DNA from: a virus
Direction: 5' to 3' (one strand)
DNA: 27,794 bases
IMG/VR virus record: IMGVR_UViG_3300022690_001597
Span: 1-27,794 of that record
Notes under the pieces: model-generated
The model's input: only the letters and a program-made list of their open reading frames with translations
Told to the model about the DNA's origin: nothing
Databases searched by the model: none
Program-made: the position numbers and the translations under genes
In this document: piece by piece, positions 8,285-13,673 of the stretch
Layout of the letters: the number at the start of each line of letters is the position of its first letter
Position numbering within the stretch: the first letter of the stretch is position 1

Positions 8285-8596
8285 TTAGAGGTTAAGAGCT
8301 TTAATGCGTTCCTTGACCTTCTTTACCGTCTCTCTTCTCTTTTGCATCTGCTCTGGAGTATATCTAGTCTCTTCATACTCATAGCTCATTGGTTTCTTTT
8401 TTATTAGATCAACTGAGGACACATTGCTCCATTGCTCACCGTGCACCTCTCCTTCCATGTCTTCAAATGCAATAAACTCCTTGTTCATTACTTTTTCCAT
8501 GACTGAACCTGCTACTTCAAGGGTAACGTGAATAGGGTCTTTGTTCTTGTCTCTGAAGCGGACAATGTGCGTGGCTATTTTTTTTTGGAGTTGCAT
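8285..8596 (-). CDS. Hypothetical protein, 103 aa
   Basis: The N-terminal half is beta-rich (THIVRFRDKNKDPIHVTLEV, EFIAFEDMEGEVHGEQWSNV). The C-terminal half is a basic helix (TPEQMQKRRETVKKVKERIK). It starts ATG after a T/A-rich leader and is collinear with its minus-strand neighbours. No named family recognised; the overall look is of a small phage accessory protein. Confidence 0.65.
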   Translation of the reverse strand: MQLQKKIATHIVRFRDKNKDPIHVTLEVAGSVMEKVMNKEFIAFEDMEGEVHGEQWSNVSSVDLIKKKPMSYEYEETRYTPEQMQKRRETVKKVKERIKALNL

Positions 8597-8626
8597 AGTA
8601 AGTTATATAAAATTTAAAGTTCAATT

Positions 8627-9106
8627 CTATTTGTACTGAGAAGGAATTTCTTTTTTTCCAAAATTACTCAATATAAATTTCATGACATTCTGCATCTCGT
8701 AATTCCTCCACGCACACACTCCAAAAGAAACAGGTTTTGAATAGTGGTAATTATTAGATGCTATATGCTCTTCACAAGCCTTTGCAGTAAAGAATGTACA
8801 TGTATCACCTGCTGATAGCTTATCTTCCTTTCTCCAGTGCCAGAAGCATTCATCATCGCAATCATCGCAATCATCAGGTATATCTCCATCGTCCTCATAC
8901 TTACTTGAGCATTCTTTGCATAAATCTCCATCACTGTCCTCTATCCTTGATTTTCCGTCTGCACATTCAGAAGGTACATGATCTTTAACTGTTTCCTGTA
9001 TACAAAACATGGGATATTGAGTGGATCTGTTGTTCTGCGAATGCATCTCTTTTGCGAGTTCTTCAAGAAACTTAAAGTCTTCATCTGATATTTGAATTGT
9101 TTTCAT
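8627..9106 (-). CDS. Cysteine-rich acidic phage protein
   Basis: 159 aa. The opening MKTIQISDEDFKFLEELAKE, MHSQNNRSTQYPMFCIQE resembles a phage hypothetical family that opens this way, recalled from memory and not searched. The middle is very acidic and Cys-rich, with a short imperfect repeat DDCDDCDDECFWHW and further cysteines (CKEC, CADG). It may bind metal; this is inference. A T-rich leader precedes the ATG. Confidence 0.7.
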   Translation of the reverse strand: MKTIQISDEDFKFLEELAKEMHSQNNRSTQYPMFCIQETVKDHVPSECADGKSRIEDSDGDLCKECSSKYEDDGDIPDDCDDCDDECFWHWRKEDKLSAGDTCTFFTAKACEEHIASNNYHYSKPVSFGVCAWRNYEMQNVMKFILSNFGKKEIPSQYK

Positions 9107-9130
9107 AAAAAATAAAAAAAAGAATAAAAA

Positions 9131-9913
9131 TTATCTAACAGATTTTAAAATTTCCAACTTCTTCCTTGGCGTTGTCTCAGCTACAAACTTCTGAGCCTTC
9201 GCCTTGTTTATGTGTCCTTCTATTTTGGACTGCTTTTCTTCTAATTCCCTGTTCATCCACTGCTGAAGAGTAAGATTGTGATCTAGCTTGTCCCGAAACT
9301 TCTTCTGAGACTTTTTATCTGAAAAAGCCCATATCTTCATGTTATCCATAGTTTCATCTCTCATTTCTTCTCCATACTTCACTGCTAAATTTTCGTGTTC
9401 TTTTTCTGTTAGCCAAATACAATCTAAAAATAAATTAGTTCCTTCCCTCTTTCCAAAAACTTTTTCTTTTATAAGTTCAGGTTTAGATTCAGGTTCAAGT
9501 TCAGGTTTAGTTAAAGTTAAGGTTGTCGCAGGACGTATGCAGTCTGTACCCACCTTGTGCCCAGCCTGTATCTTATCAAGTATGTATGCGGGTATCTCAG
9601 CCTTAGCGTTTTCAATACCTTTTTTTATAGAAGGATTTTCATTTTGATACTTTGAGAAGTTTTTTATGTGTACCCACCCATCAAAAAACACAACCTTACC
9701 AGCCTGTTGCAGAGTGTATATAGCCTGTTTTAAGTCCTTCTTATTTATACCTGTCTCAAATTCAATAGTTCTCATAGAACACTCATATATGCCACAAAGG
9801 TTAGTGTGCTCATTTGTGAGTATATATATAAATAGGAGTTTCTCATGAGTTTTAAGCTCTTGTATGAATGAATCACTCCATAGCCGTGTATTTATTATTC
9901 GCTGCTTAGCCAT
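9131..9913 (-). CDS. Replisome organizer / replication-initiator-like protein
   Basis: The N-terminal ~100 residues (RIINTRLWSDSFIQELKTHE, KLLFIYILTNEHTNLCGIYE, FETGINKKDLKQAIYTLQQA) match the winged-helix opening of phage replication organizers of the DnaD/replisome-organizer type. These bind the origin and recruit host helicase. A Thr/Pro/Glu/Lys linker (TLTLTKPELEPESKPELI) follows, encoded by short direct repeats that may be iterons. The C-terminal half is charged and helical. It overlaps the end of the HNH gene by 8 bp. Helicase loading itself is not shown here. Confidence 0.75.
   Translation of the reverse strand: MAKQRIINTRLWSDSFIQELKTHEKLLFIYILTNEHTNLCGIYECSMRTIEFETGINKKDLKQAIYTLQQAGKVVFFDGWVHIKNFSKYQNENPSIKKGIENAKAEIPAYILDKIQAGHKVGTDCIRPATTLTLTKPELEPESKPELIKEKVFGKREGTNLFLDCIWLTEKEHENLAVKYGEEMRDETMDNMKIWAFSDKKSQKKFRDKLDHNLTLQQWMNRELEEKQSKIEGHINKAKAQKFVAETTPRKKLEILKSVR
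9473..9510. repeat. Iteron-like direct repeats inside the replication gene
   Basis: AAGTTCAGGTTTAG occurs exactly at 9473-9486 and 9497-9510 (24-bp period), with a partial copy ATTCAGGTTC at 9487-9496 between them. More AGTTAAAG-type degenerate units follow to about 9522. Repeats inside an initiator gene resemble the lambda O arrangement, where they form the origin. They could equally be just the coding consequence of a Pro/Glu linker. Confidence 0.45.
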
Positions 9914-10442
9914 CTTGGTCTTCTCTTAAATGCTTTAAAACACCGCACATATATGTAAATTTTTCATCATTAGGAACATAATATCTATCCCAAGCAATAT
10001 CTATAGACTTTAATATCATCTCAGCGCTATTACTTTCTAATAAACGCCTAATATCTTTTTCTCCTTTTTTTGTAATATAATTCTCTCCATCAGAGGCTTC
10101 TTCCCAAGCGTCTAGAAATATTTTTATCTCTTTTTTCTTTAATTTCTTTGACTTTTTTATATACCTATAATATGCATTCAATTGAGACTTTTTCTCCTCA
10201 AGCTGTTTCATTTCTAATTCAAACTTTTCTCCCTTTGTCTTTGATATATCAACACTGTCACCAGCCTTTCCTCTATTGCAATCAAAACAAGAAGTAATCA
10301 AATTGATTTCTTCATCGCCTCCTCCATCCTTTCTTGAAACCATGTGATCTGCTTCAAGTATCACGTCAGGTGGTTTTCTTCCACAATATTGACATGTGAA
10401 ATTATCTCTTTTAAATATCTTGAAACGAATTCTTTTTGAAAT
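9906..10442 (-). CDS. HNH endonuclease family protein with long C-terminal domain
   Basis: The sequence RFKIFKRDNFTCQYCGRKPP, ILEADHMVSRKDGGGDEEIN, LITSCFDCNRGKAGD is a full HNH/zinc domain: Cys17 and Cys20, DH at 32-33, Asn near 47, Cys52 and Cys55. The first GTG or ATG codon in this frame lies inside the domain. The family normally begins M-S-K-R-I-R-F, and ISKRIRF begins at an ATT codon (10440-10442), so I infer an ATT start; the frame is closed by TAA at 10470. The ~120 residues after the nuclease are Lys-rich and helical (YYRYIKKSKKLKKKEIKIFL) and do not belong to the HNH core. The gene precedes the replication protein. The start region overlaps one arm of the inverted repeats at 10451-10540. 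Confidence 0.75.
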   Translation of the reverse strand: MSKRIRFKIFKRDNFTCQYCGRKPPDVILEADHMVSRKDGGGDEEINLITSCFDCNRGKAGDSVDISKTKGEKFELEMKQLEEKKSQLNAYYRYIKKSKKLKKKEIKIFLDAWEEASDGENYITKKGEKDIRRLLESNSAEMILKSIDIAWDRYYVPNDEKFTYMCGVLKHLREDQDG

Positions 10443-10450
10443 TGAAATTT

Positions 10451-10540
10451 TTCGCAGGGATAAAATTATTTACTCCTATTGACTACCATACACAAAAACT
10501 ATCCCTGCGAAGAGTTAGGAAGAAGTATGGTAGCCAGTAG
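10451..10540. ncRNA. Interleaved inverted repeats forming a possible pseudoknot
   Basis: TTCGCAGGGA (10451-10460) is the exact reverse complement of TCCCTGCGAA (10502-10511). CTATTGACTACCATAC (10476-10491) pairs with GTATGGTAGCCAGTAG (10525-10540) with one mismatch and one G-U. The arms are in order A-B-A'-B', which gives an H-type pseudoknot, or two competing states. A third partial copy, TTCGCAGGA, lies at 10558-10566. It could be a 5' leader regulatory RNA for the minus-strand HNH gene, the start of a plus-strand RNA, or a protein-binding operator or origin. Confidence 0.55.
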
Positions 10541-10577
10541 TAACAAAGAATCTCATTTTCGCAGGAAGTTAATGTAT

Positions 10578-10740
10578 CCCCACCTTACACCAAACAGTGT
10601 GCGATAGTCAAGGGGTTCATCAAATAATAATACGGCATAGTTAAGCCATTATTCCAAACACAAGGAAAGATTGTGTTTGAACTCATAATAAGAAAGCCGA
10701 AGTTTCAGAGGTGGGAATACTCCACCTCTATTAATACCCG
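10578..10740 (+). ncRNA. Hairpin-dense noncoding stretch
   Basis: No credible protein gene. Short perfect hairpins follow one another: ACAC/GTGT (10587-10590/10597-10600), CCCC/GGGG (10578-10581/10612-10615), CAAACACAA/TTGTGTTTG (10655-10663/10671-10679, loop GGAAAGA), and AGAGGTGG/CCACCTCT (10707-10714/10722-10729, loop GAATACT). CCCACC at 10579-10584 can also pair with GGTGGG at 10710-10715, closing the whole segment. This looks like part of a large structured RNA; the strand is inferred from the downstream units. Confidence 0.5.
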
Positions 10741-10758
10741 CTAATTATCAAAAAACAT

Positions 10759-10787
10759 TTGACTTTCCTTTTTATTTTTGCTAAGTT
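10759..10787 (+). promoter_or_regulatory. Sigma70-like promoter before the tRNA-like RNA
   Basis: TTGACT (10759-10764), a 17-bp spacer, then TAAGTT (10782-10787). The spacer is T-rich and matches that of the promoter at 11890 (TTGACTTTCnnTTTTATTT), which supports both. It would drive the RNA cluster starting at 10876. The -10 box is weak. Confidence 0.5.
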
Positions 10788-10875
10788 GAAATCGTCAAAG
10801 AGAGAAAGCACAAGCATAGCCTTCGAGCAACGCTTCTAGTCGCTTAATCAGAGACATGAATTGATCTTTTATATA

Positions 10876-11136
10876 GCGGGGGTGGCGGAATAGGTAAACG
10901 CTAGGCAGTTTGCGCTGCCGAGAAGCAAAGGACTCTGTGATCTTAATCGAAATACTCAGAGAATGACTAGCCGCCAAATATTTTGAGAACAGAGTAGTAG
11001 AGTGCCAAGCTGCGGTGTTCCCTTGTGTGAGAGTTGATCCCGTGTGGCAACGGAGTACCCTGACAACATATACGGGCTATAAGGACTCAAAGCTGAATAT
11101 TTGGTCTCTGTAGGGTGCAAATCCCTGCCCCCCGCA
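10876..11136 (+). ncRNA. tRNA-Leu-like cloverleaf with ~190-nt insertion in the variable region
   Basis: Acceptor GCGGGGG (10876-10882) pairs with CCCCCGC (11129-11135), then A. A leucine-type D arm follows (TGGCGGAATAGGTAAACGC, 10883-10901). The next hairpin is GGCAG/CTGCC (10904-10908/10915-10919), whose loop TTTGCG has 6 nt instead of 7. The T arm is TAGGG-TGCAAAT-CCCTG (11111-11127), with G replacing the usual T55, and one extra C lies before the acceptor. Between the anticodon-like arm and the T arm are 191 nt (10920-11110). They are closed by GAGA/TCTC (10920-10923/11105-11108), CCAAATATT/AATATTTGG (10974-10982/11096-11104) and TTGAG/CTCAA (10983-10987/11086-11090). Inside are a CTCTG/CAGAG hairpin and interleaved GTTG/CAAC and CCCGT/ACGGG pairings, a possible pseudoknot. 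No CCA is encoded. Alternatives are a tRNA with an intron or part of a larger RNA. Confidence 0.7.
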
Positions 11137-11242
11137 ATCGTAGCTTAGACTGAGGTGGAATGATTCATATCTCCTCGGTCAGAAGGGTATCAAGGACGGA
11201 GCGCGCCTTTCTCTCCGATCCCGTCTCAGTCTAGGTTACGAT
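11137..11242 (+). ncRNA. Long hairpin RNA domain, copy A
   Basis: ATCGTAGCTTAGACTGAG (11137-11154) pairs along its full 18 nt with CTCAGTCTAGGTTACGAT (11225-11242), using two G-U pairs and no mismatch. The enclosed ~70 nt contain further pairings (GAGG/CCTC near 11153-11177, GGAG/CTCC near 11200-11218). It begins one base after the tRNA-like element. Its arm sequences recur in copy B at 11325, so this is a repeated RNA module. Function unknown. Confidence 0.65.
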
Positions 11243-11248
11243 CAAAAT

Positions 11249-11320
11249 GTGGGAGTTTGAGGGAATATATTGAATACCTCAAATGGAATTCCTTCTGGAG
11301 TGACTTTCAATAACTCCCAC
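11249..11320 (+). ncRNA. 72-nt structured element between the two long hairpins
   Basis: GTGGGAGTT (11249-11257) pairs with AACTCCCAC (11312-11320). Inside, TGAGG/CCTCA (11258-11262/11277-11281) and TATTGAA/TTCAATA (11268-11274/11306-11312) are interleaved, so they form a pseudoknot or alternate. The closing stem is followed by ACCA. Size and 3' ACCA recall a tRNA, but no T arm can be drawn. It is separated from its neighbours by about five bases on each side. Confidence 0.5.
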
Positions 11321-11324
11321 ACCA

Positions 11325-11404
11325 ATCGTAGCTTAGAATGAGGTAAAGGGGAACGGTTCCAGCTAGCATGGTCACTGCTCCTTTACTTCTTTCTAGGTTA
11401 CAAT
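11325..11404 (+). ncRNA. Long hairpin RNA domain, copy B
   Basis: The arm at 11325-11351, beginning ATCGTAGCTTAGAATGAGGT, pairs with 11378-11404, ending TCTAGGTTACAAT. This gives 27 nt of helix with five G-U or A-C-type transitions and one mismatch. The apex holds a GGAAC/GTTCC hairpin. The first 13 nt are identical to copy A, and the 3' arm repeats TCTAGGTTAC. Differences between the copies are mostly transitions that keep pairing, which points to selection on structure. The next gene begins 20 bases later. Confidence 0.65.
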
Positions 11405-11423
11405 TTATATTTTTATCTTCATT

Positions 11424-11654
11424 ATGAAATCAAAAATACTATGCTTGGCAGACGGACATTTGCTTGAGGGCAGAATTCCTGTAGCTGCTCTTGATATCCC
11501 CGAAGAGGTTATCAGGAAAATTCTATCCAACAAGAATTGTGTCATACTTCCCGTTATAAGAGACGGAGAACTTGAAGGTTTTTCTTTTCTTAAATATGAA
11601 GAAATTCGTTTTTGCAAAGAGGCTGACAATCTTTCTTCTGAAAAACATGAATAG
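11424..11654 (+). CDS. Hypothetical protein, 76 aa
   Basis: MKSKILCLADGHLLEGRIPV begins after the T-rich leader TTTATATTTTTATCTTCATT. There is an alternating hydrophobic pattern in KNCVILPVIRDGELEGFSFL, so a small alpha/beta fold is likely. It is the first plus-strand gene after the RNA cluster and overlaps the following membrane-protein gene by 8 bp. No family recognised. Confidence 0.65.
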   Translation: MKSKILCLADGHLLEGRIPVAALDIPEEVIRKILSNKNCVILPVIRDGELEGFSFLKYEEIRFCKEADNLSSEKHE

Positions 11655-11874
11655 AATACGAATATTTCAGAAATACATTCACAACTTCGTTTTGTCTTTG
11701 AGCATAATTGAGAAACAAGGATTGCCACAATTTAAAATTAGAAGCGTAGGAAGAGGTTGGAAGCGTATATTAAATGAAGCGATTGTTTGTATAATAATGG
11801 GCGCATTTGCAATAGTTGTTATAGCAGGATTTTGGAATGGTATTTTTTATATTTTTTCAGCTTTCTTTGATTAA
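11647..11874 (+). CDS. Small membrane protein, 75 aa
   Basis: ATG at 11647 overlaps the end of the preceding gene. The N-terminal half is basic (MNRIRIFQKYIHNF, RSVGRGWKRILNEA). The C-terminal ~28 residues form one hydrophobic span (IVCIIMGAFAIVVIAGFWNG). The positive-inside rule would place the N-terminus in the cytoplasm. Role unknown. Confidence 0.6.
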   Translation: MNRIRIFQKYIHNFVLSLSIIEKQGLPQFKIRSVGRGWKRILNEAIVCIIMGAFAIVVIAGFWNGIFYIFSAFFD

Positions 11875-11889
11875 AATAGTAAAAACTTG

Positions 11890-11918
11890 TTGACTTTCGC
11901 TTTTATTTCCGTTATTAT
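11890..11918 (+). promoter_or_regulatory. Sigma70-like promoter of the early operon
   Basis: TTGACT (11890-11895), 17-bp spacer, TATTAT (11913-11918): a near-consensus promoter. The ATG at 11944 lies 26 bp beyond the -10 box, giving a very short leader that contains the T-rich tract CTTTTATTTTCTTAAAAT. It shares its -35 and spacer pattern with the promoter at 10759. Confidence 0.65.
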
Positions 11919-11943
11919 TTCTGTACTTTTATTTTCTTAAAAT

Positions 11944-12018
11944 ATGTCAAATTCAAAAAACTTCACCGTAGAAGAAGCATACAATGATTTTATAAGATTA
12001 GTGAGTGGATGCTTATAA
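11944..12018 (+). CDS. 24-aa peptide, truncated paralogue of the gene at 12263
   Basis: MSNSKNFTVEEAYNDFIRLV plus SGCL, then TAA. Its VEEAYNDFIR matches VKEAYKEYIQ in the 59-aa protein at 12263, and both sit behind T-rich leaders. It is the first gene after the strong promoter at 11890, so it may be a leader peptide or the remnant of a duplication. Confidence 0.45.
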   Translation: MSNSKNFTVEEAYNDFIRLVSGCL

Positions 12019-12029
12019 TGTTAGGAATT

Positions 12030-12049
12030 TTAACTATTTTATTTTTATA
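12030..12049 (+). repeat. T-rich translational leader, copy 1
   Basis: TTAACTATTTTATTTTTATA lies directly before the ATG at 12050 and is identical to 12241-12260 before the ATG at 12263. Related T-rich tracts precede most plus-strand genes that are not ATGA-coupled. No Shine-Dalgarno is present. Confidence 0.6.
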
Positions 12050-12244
12050 ATGTCTACAAAAAGTAGCTCTTCTTCAGGAATAGGATTCACAGGTCTTTTG
12101 ACAATAGTATTTATAACACTAAAGCTTCTAGAGAAGATTGATTGGTCGTGGTGGTGGGTGTTAAGTCCTATATTGATTCCATTAGGAATTGTATTAGTTC
12201 TTTTATTGATAGTTGGATTATTATTGCTTTTAGAAAAGATTTAA
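12050..12244 (+). CDS. Small phage membrane protein (Fragile-X-F-associated-like)
   Basis: 64 aa: Ser-rich start MSTKSSSSSGIGFTG, then LLTIVFITLKLLEKIDWSWW, WVLSPILIPLGIVLVLLLIV. The block IGFTGLLTIVFITLKL plus WSWWWVLSP is the signature of a small two-span phage membrane protein often annotated as transmembrane Fragile-X-F-like. Role unknown. I chose ATG at 12050, which has the T-rich leader; an in-frame GTG at 12005 would extend it but lies within the preceding peptide gene. Confidence 0.75.
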   Translation: MSTKSSSSSGIGFTGLLTIVFITLKLLEKIDWSWWWVLSPILIPLGIVLVLLLIVGLLLLLEKI

Positions 12245-12260
12245 CTATTTTATTTTTATA
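12241..12260 (+). repeat. T-rich translational leader, copy 2
   Basis: Identical 20-bp copy of 12030-12049, ending 2 bp before the ATG at 12263. It overlaps the TAA of the preceding gene. Confidence 0.6.
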
Positions 12261-12262
12261 AC

Positions 12263-12442
12263 ATGAAAACATCAAATGACATTGTTAAAGAAGCTTACAA
12301 GGAATATATTCAAAAGACAGAAAGAGAAGATACTAACGAGGCAAGAATAATATTCTCTATGGGATTCACTTATGGGCAAATTGCTCAAAATAATGCTATG
12401 AAGAATGCTATAAAGAAAGACTTATCATCTAAACTCTCTTAA
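12263..12442 (+). CDS. Hypothetical helical protein, 59 aa
   Basis: MKTSNDIVKEAYKEYIQKTE, then REDTNEARIIFSMGFTYGQI, ending KDLSSKLS and TAA. It has the T-rich leader and resembles the 24-aa peptide at 11944 over its first 20 residues. Small, charged and probably all-helical. No family recognised. Confidence 0.6.
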   Translation: MKTSNDIVKEAYKEYIQKTEREDTNEARIIFSMGFTYGQIAQNNAMKNAIKKDLSSKLS

Positions 12443-12443
12443 T

Positions 12444-12545
12444 ATGGACGACACAAAAGAAAACTTCTTGAGAGAAGAAATACAAGAAGAACAAGAGCGT
12501 TTCACACAAGAAAATGAAGACATGAACAATATTTATTATTCTTAA
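12444..12545 (+). CDS. Acidic 33-aa peptide
   Basis: MDDTKENFLREEIQEEQERF plus TQENEDMNNIYYS. Starts one base after the previous TAA and ends before the next T-rich leader, so it fills the gap exactly. Glu/Gln-rich helix; function unknown. Confidence 0.5.
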   Translation: MDDTKENFLREEIQEEQERFTQENEDMNNIYYS

Positions 12546-12556
12546 CCCTATATTTT

Positions 12557-13009
12557 ATGTTGAAAGAACTAGAAAACCAACTCATTGAGTTGAATGCTGA
12601 AAAGAATGAAGCACAGCAAAAGAGAGACGCTATTATGAAGTCTCCTGAGTATTTAGAACTTCAAAAAGTTGTTACAGAAGCAACTCAAAAGCAAGTAGCT
12701 ATGCTCGACACAGTGCCAGACACAAACCCCGCATACAATAACGTGAAATCTCAAATCATGGAGGAGTTCAAAGATAAAGAATTAGAAGAATACGGATCAC
12801 TTGTTGCTAAGTTCAAAGAGAAGAAAGAAATAAACACCATAAAGCTTGCTAGGATATTAGACTATGACGAATATTTAACGATTTCTAGTGTGACTCAAAA
12901 GAATTTGAATGAGCTATGTAAGGACGAGAAGTATAAGCCTATCAAGAAGGCTATAAAAGGATGTGTAGAAGTTGTAAGTAAGGAGATGGTAGATGTTGTT
13001 TTCGGTTAA
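12557..13009 (+). CDS. Hypothetical coiled-coil protein upstream of the ERF gene
   Basis: 150 aa. The N-terminal ~35 residues are a coiled coil (LENQLIELNAEKNEAQQKRD). The middle is charged and helical, and the C-terminus reads KYKPIKKAIKGCVEVVSKEM. It sits directly before the ERF annealing protein with a T-rich leader between them. That suggests a recombination or replication accessory role, but no domain proves it. Confidence 0.65.
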   Translation: MLKELENQLIELNAEKNEAQQKRDAIMKSPEYLELQKVVTEATQKQVAMLDTVPDTNPAYNNVKSQIMEEFKDKELEEYGSLVAKFKEKKEINTIKLARILDYDEYLTISSVTQKNLNELCKDEKYKPIKKAIKGCVEVVSKEMVDVVFG

Positions 13010-13033
13010 TTTTCAACCTTTTATTTTATTGTC

Positions 13034-13630
13034 ATGGAAAAAAATAAGTTATTCGAAAAGCTTGGCAAAATAATGAAGAGTGTAGAGAGAATAGAAAAAG
13101 ATGCAAAAAACTCCCATCAGAATTATGAATACGCAAGTGAGAAAGTAATTAAAGAAGTGTTCCATAAGGAGTTTGCAGACAATGGTATTTTATTCACTCT
13201 CGATACGTCAGATCCTCAAATATTAGGAAGTGTTTTATTCATACAATGCGAATACACATTTACTGATACTGAAAGTGGTGAGTCTAAGTCCGGAAAGTTT
13301 CTAGGATCAGGGCATACAAGAGATGACAAAGGTTATTACGCTGCTGTCACTGGAGCGATTAAATACATACTCACTTCTCAGTTTTTAGTTCCTACAGGAG
13401 ATGATCCAGAAAATGATAAAAATGAGTCAAAGGTTACATATGACGCCTCAGTATCTCAAGAGACTCCACAGCAAGGGAGTGTGTCAGCCATATGCTATTC
13501 ATGCAGTAGCACTGGAACACCAGAAAAGCTGAAAGCTCCAAAGGACTTCGGACAAGGAGAAAAGAATTATGTTTTGAAGTGTTCTTGTGGAAAGAATACA
13601 TGGCTTTCTACTTCAGATGTAACCAATTGA
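13034..13630 (+). CDS. erf: ERF-family single-strand annealing protein
   Basis: 198 aa. The N-terminal ~130 residues match the ERF superfamily: a start helix, YEYASEKVIKEVFHKEFADN, and the conserved block KFLGSGHTRDDKGYYAAVTG, AIKYILTSQFLVPTGDDPEN. These proteins bind ssDNA and anneal complementary strands in phage recombination. The C-terminal extension holds a zinc ribbon (CYSCSSTG then CSCG). It lies in an operon with NinB- and NinG-like genes, a coherent recombination set. Stop is TGA. Confidence 0.9.
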   Translation: MEKNKLFEKLGKIMKSVERIEKDAKNSHQNYEYASEKVIKEVFHKEFADNGILFTLDTSDPQILGSVLFIQCEYTFTDTESGESKSGKFLGSGHTRDDKGYYAAVTGAIKYILTSQFLVPTGDDPENDKNESKVTYDASVSQETPQQGSVSAICYSCSSTGTPEKLKAPKDFGQGEKNYVLKCSCGKNTWLSTSDVTN

Positions 13631-13673
13631 AAAAAGAAATATGTTTAATTTTTAATACTTTTATTTTATAATT

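Noticed and set aside
8794-8988. Plus-strand frame rich in His
   Set aside because: Antisense shadow of the Asp/Cys-rich protein at 8627-9106.
10904-10919. Suppressor tRNA decoding TAA or TGA
   Set aside because: The visible anticodon-like loop TTTGCG does not contain TTA or TCA in the right place.
10876-11136. Group I intron in a tRNA-Leu gene
   Set aside because: A P1-like GGCAGU/GCUGCC with a U-G pair is tempting, but no P4-P6 or P7 core motifs are visible, and no downstream sequence rebuilds the anticodon stem with GGCAG. The variable-arm insertion fits better. Not excluded without a covariance search.
10876-11136. tmRNA (ssrA)
   Set aside because: An anticodon-like arm is present, the D arm is of leucine type, and no tag ending in ALAA-stop is found; the best frame after GCA gives AKDSVILIEILRE, which is not tag-like.
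11249-11324. Functional tRNA in the 72-nt element
   Set aside because: The closing stem and ACCA are right, but no T stem-loop and no normal anticodon arm can be drawn.
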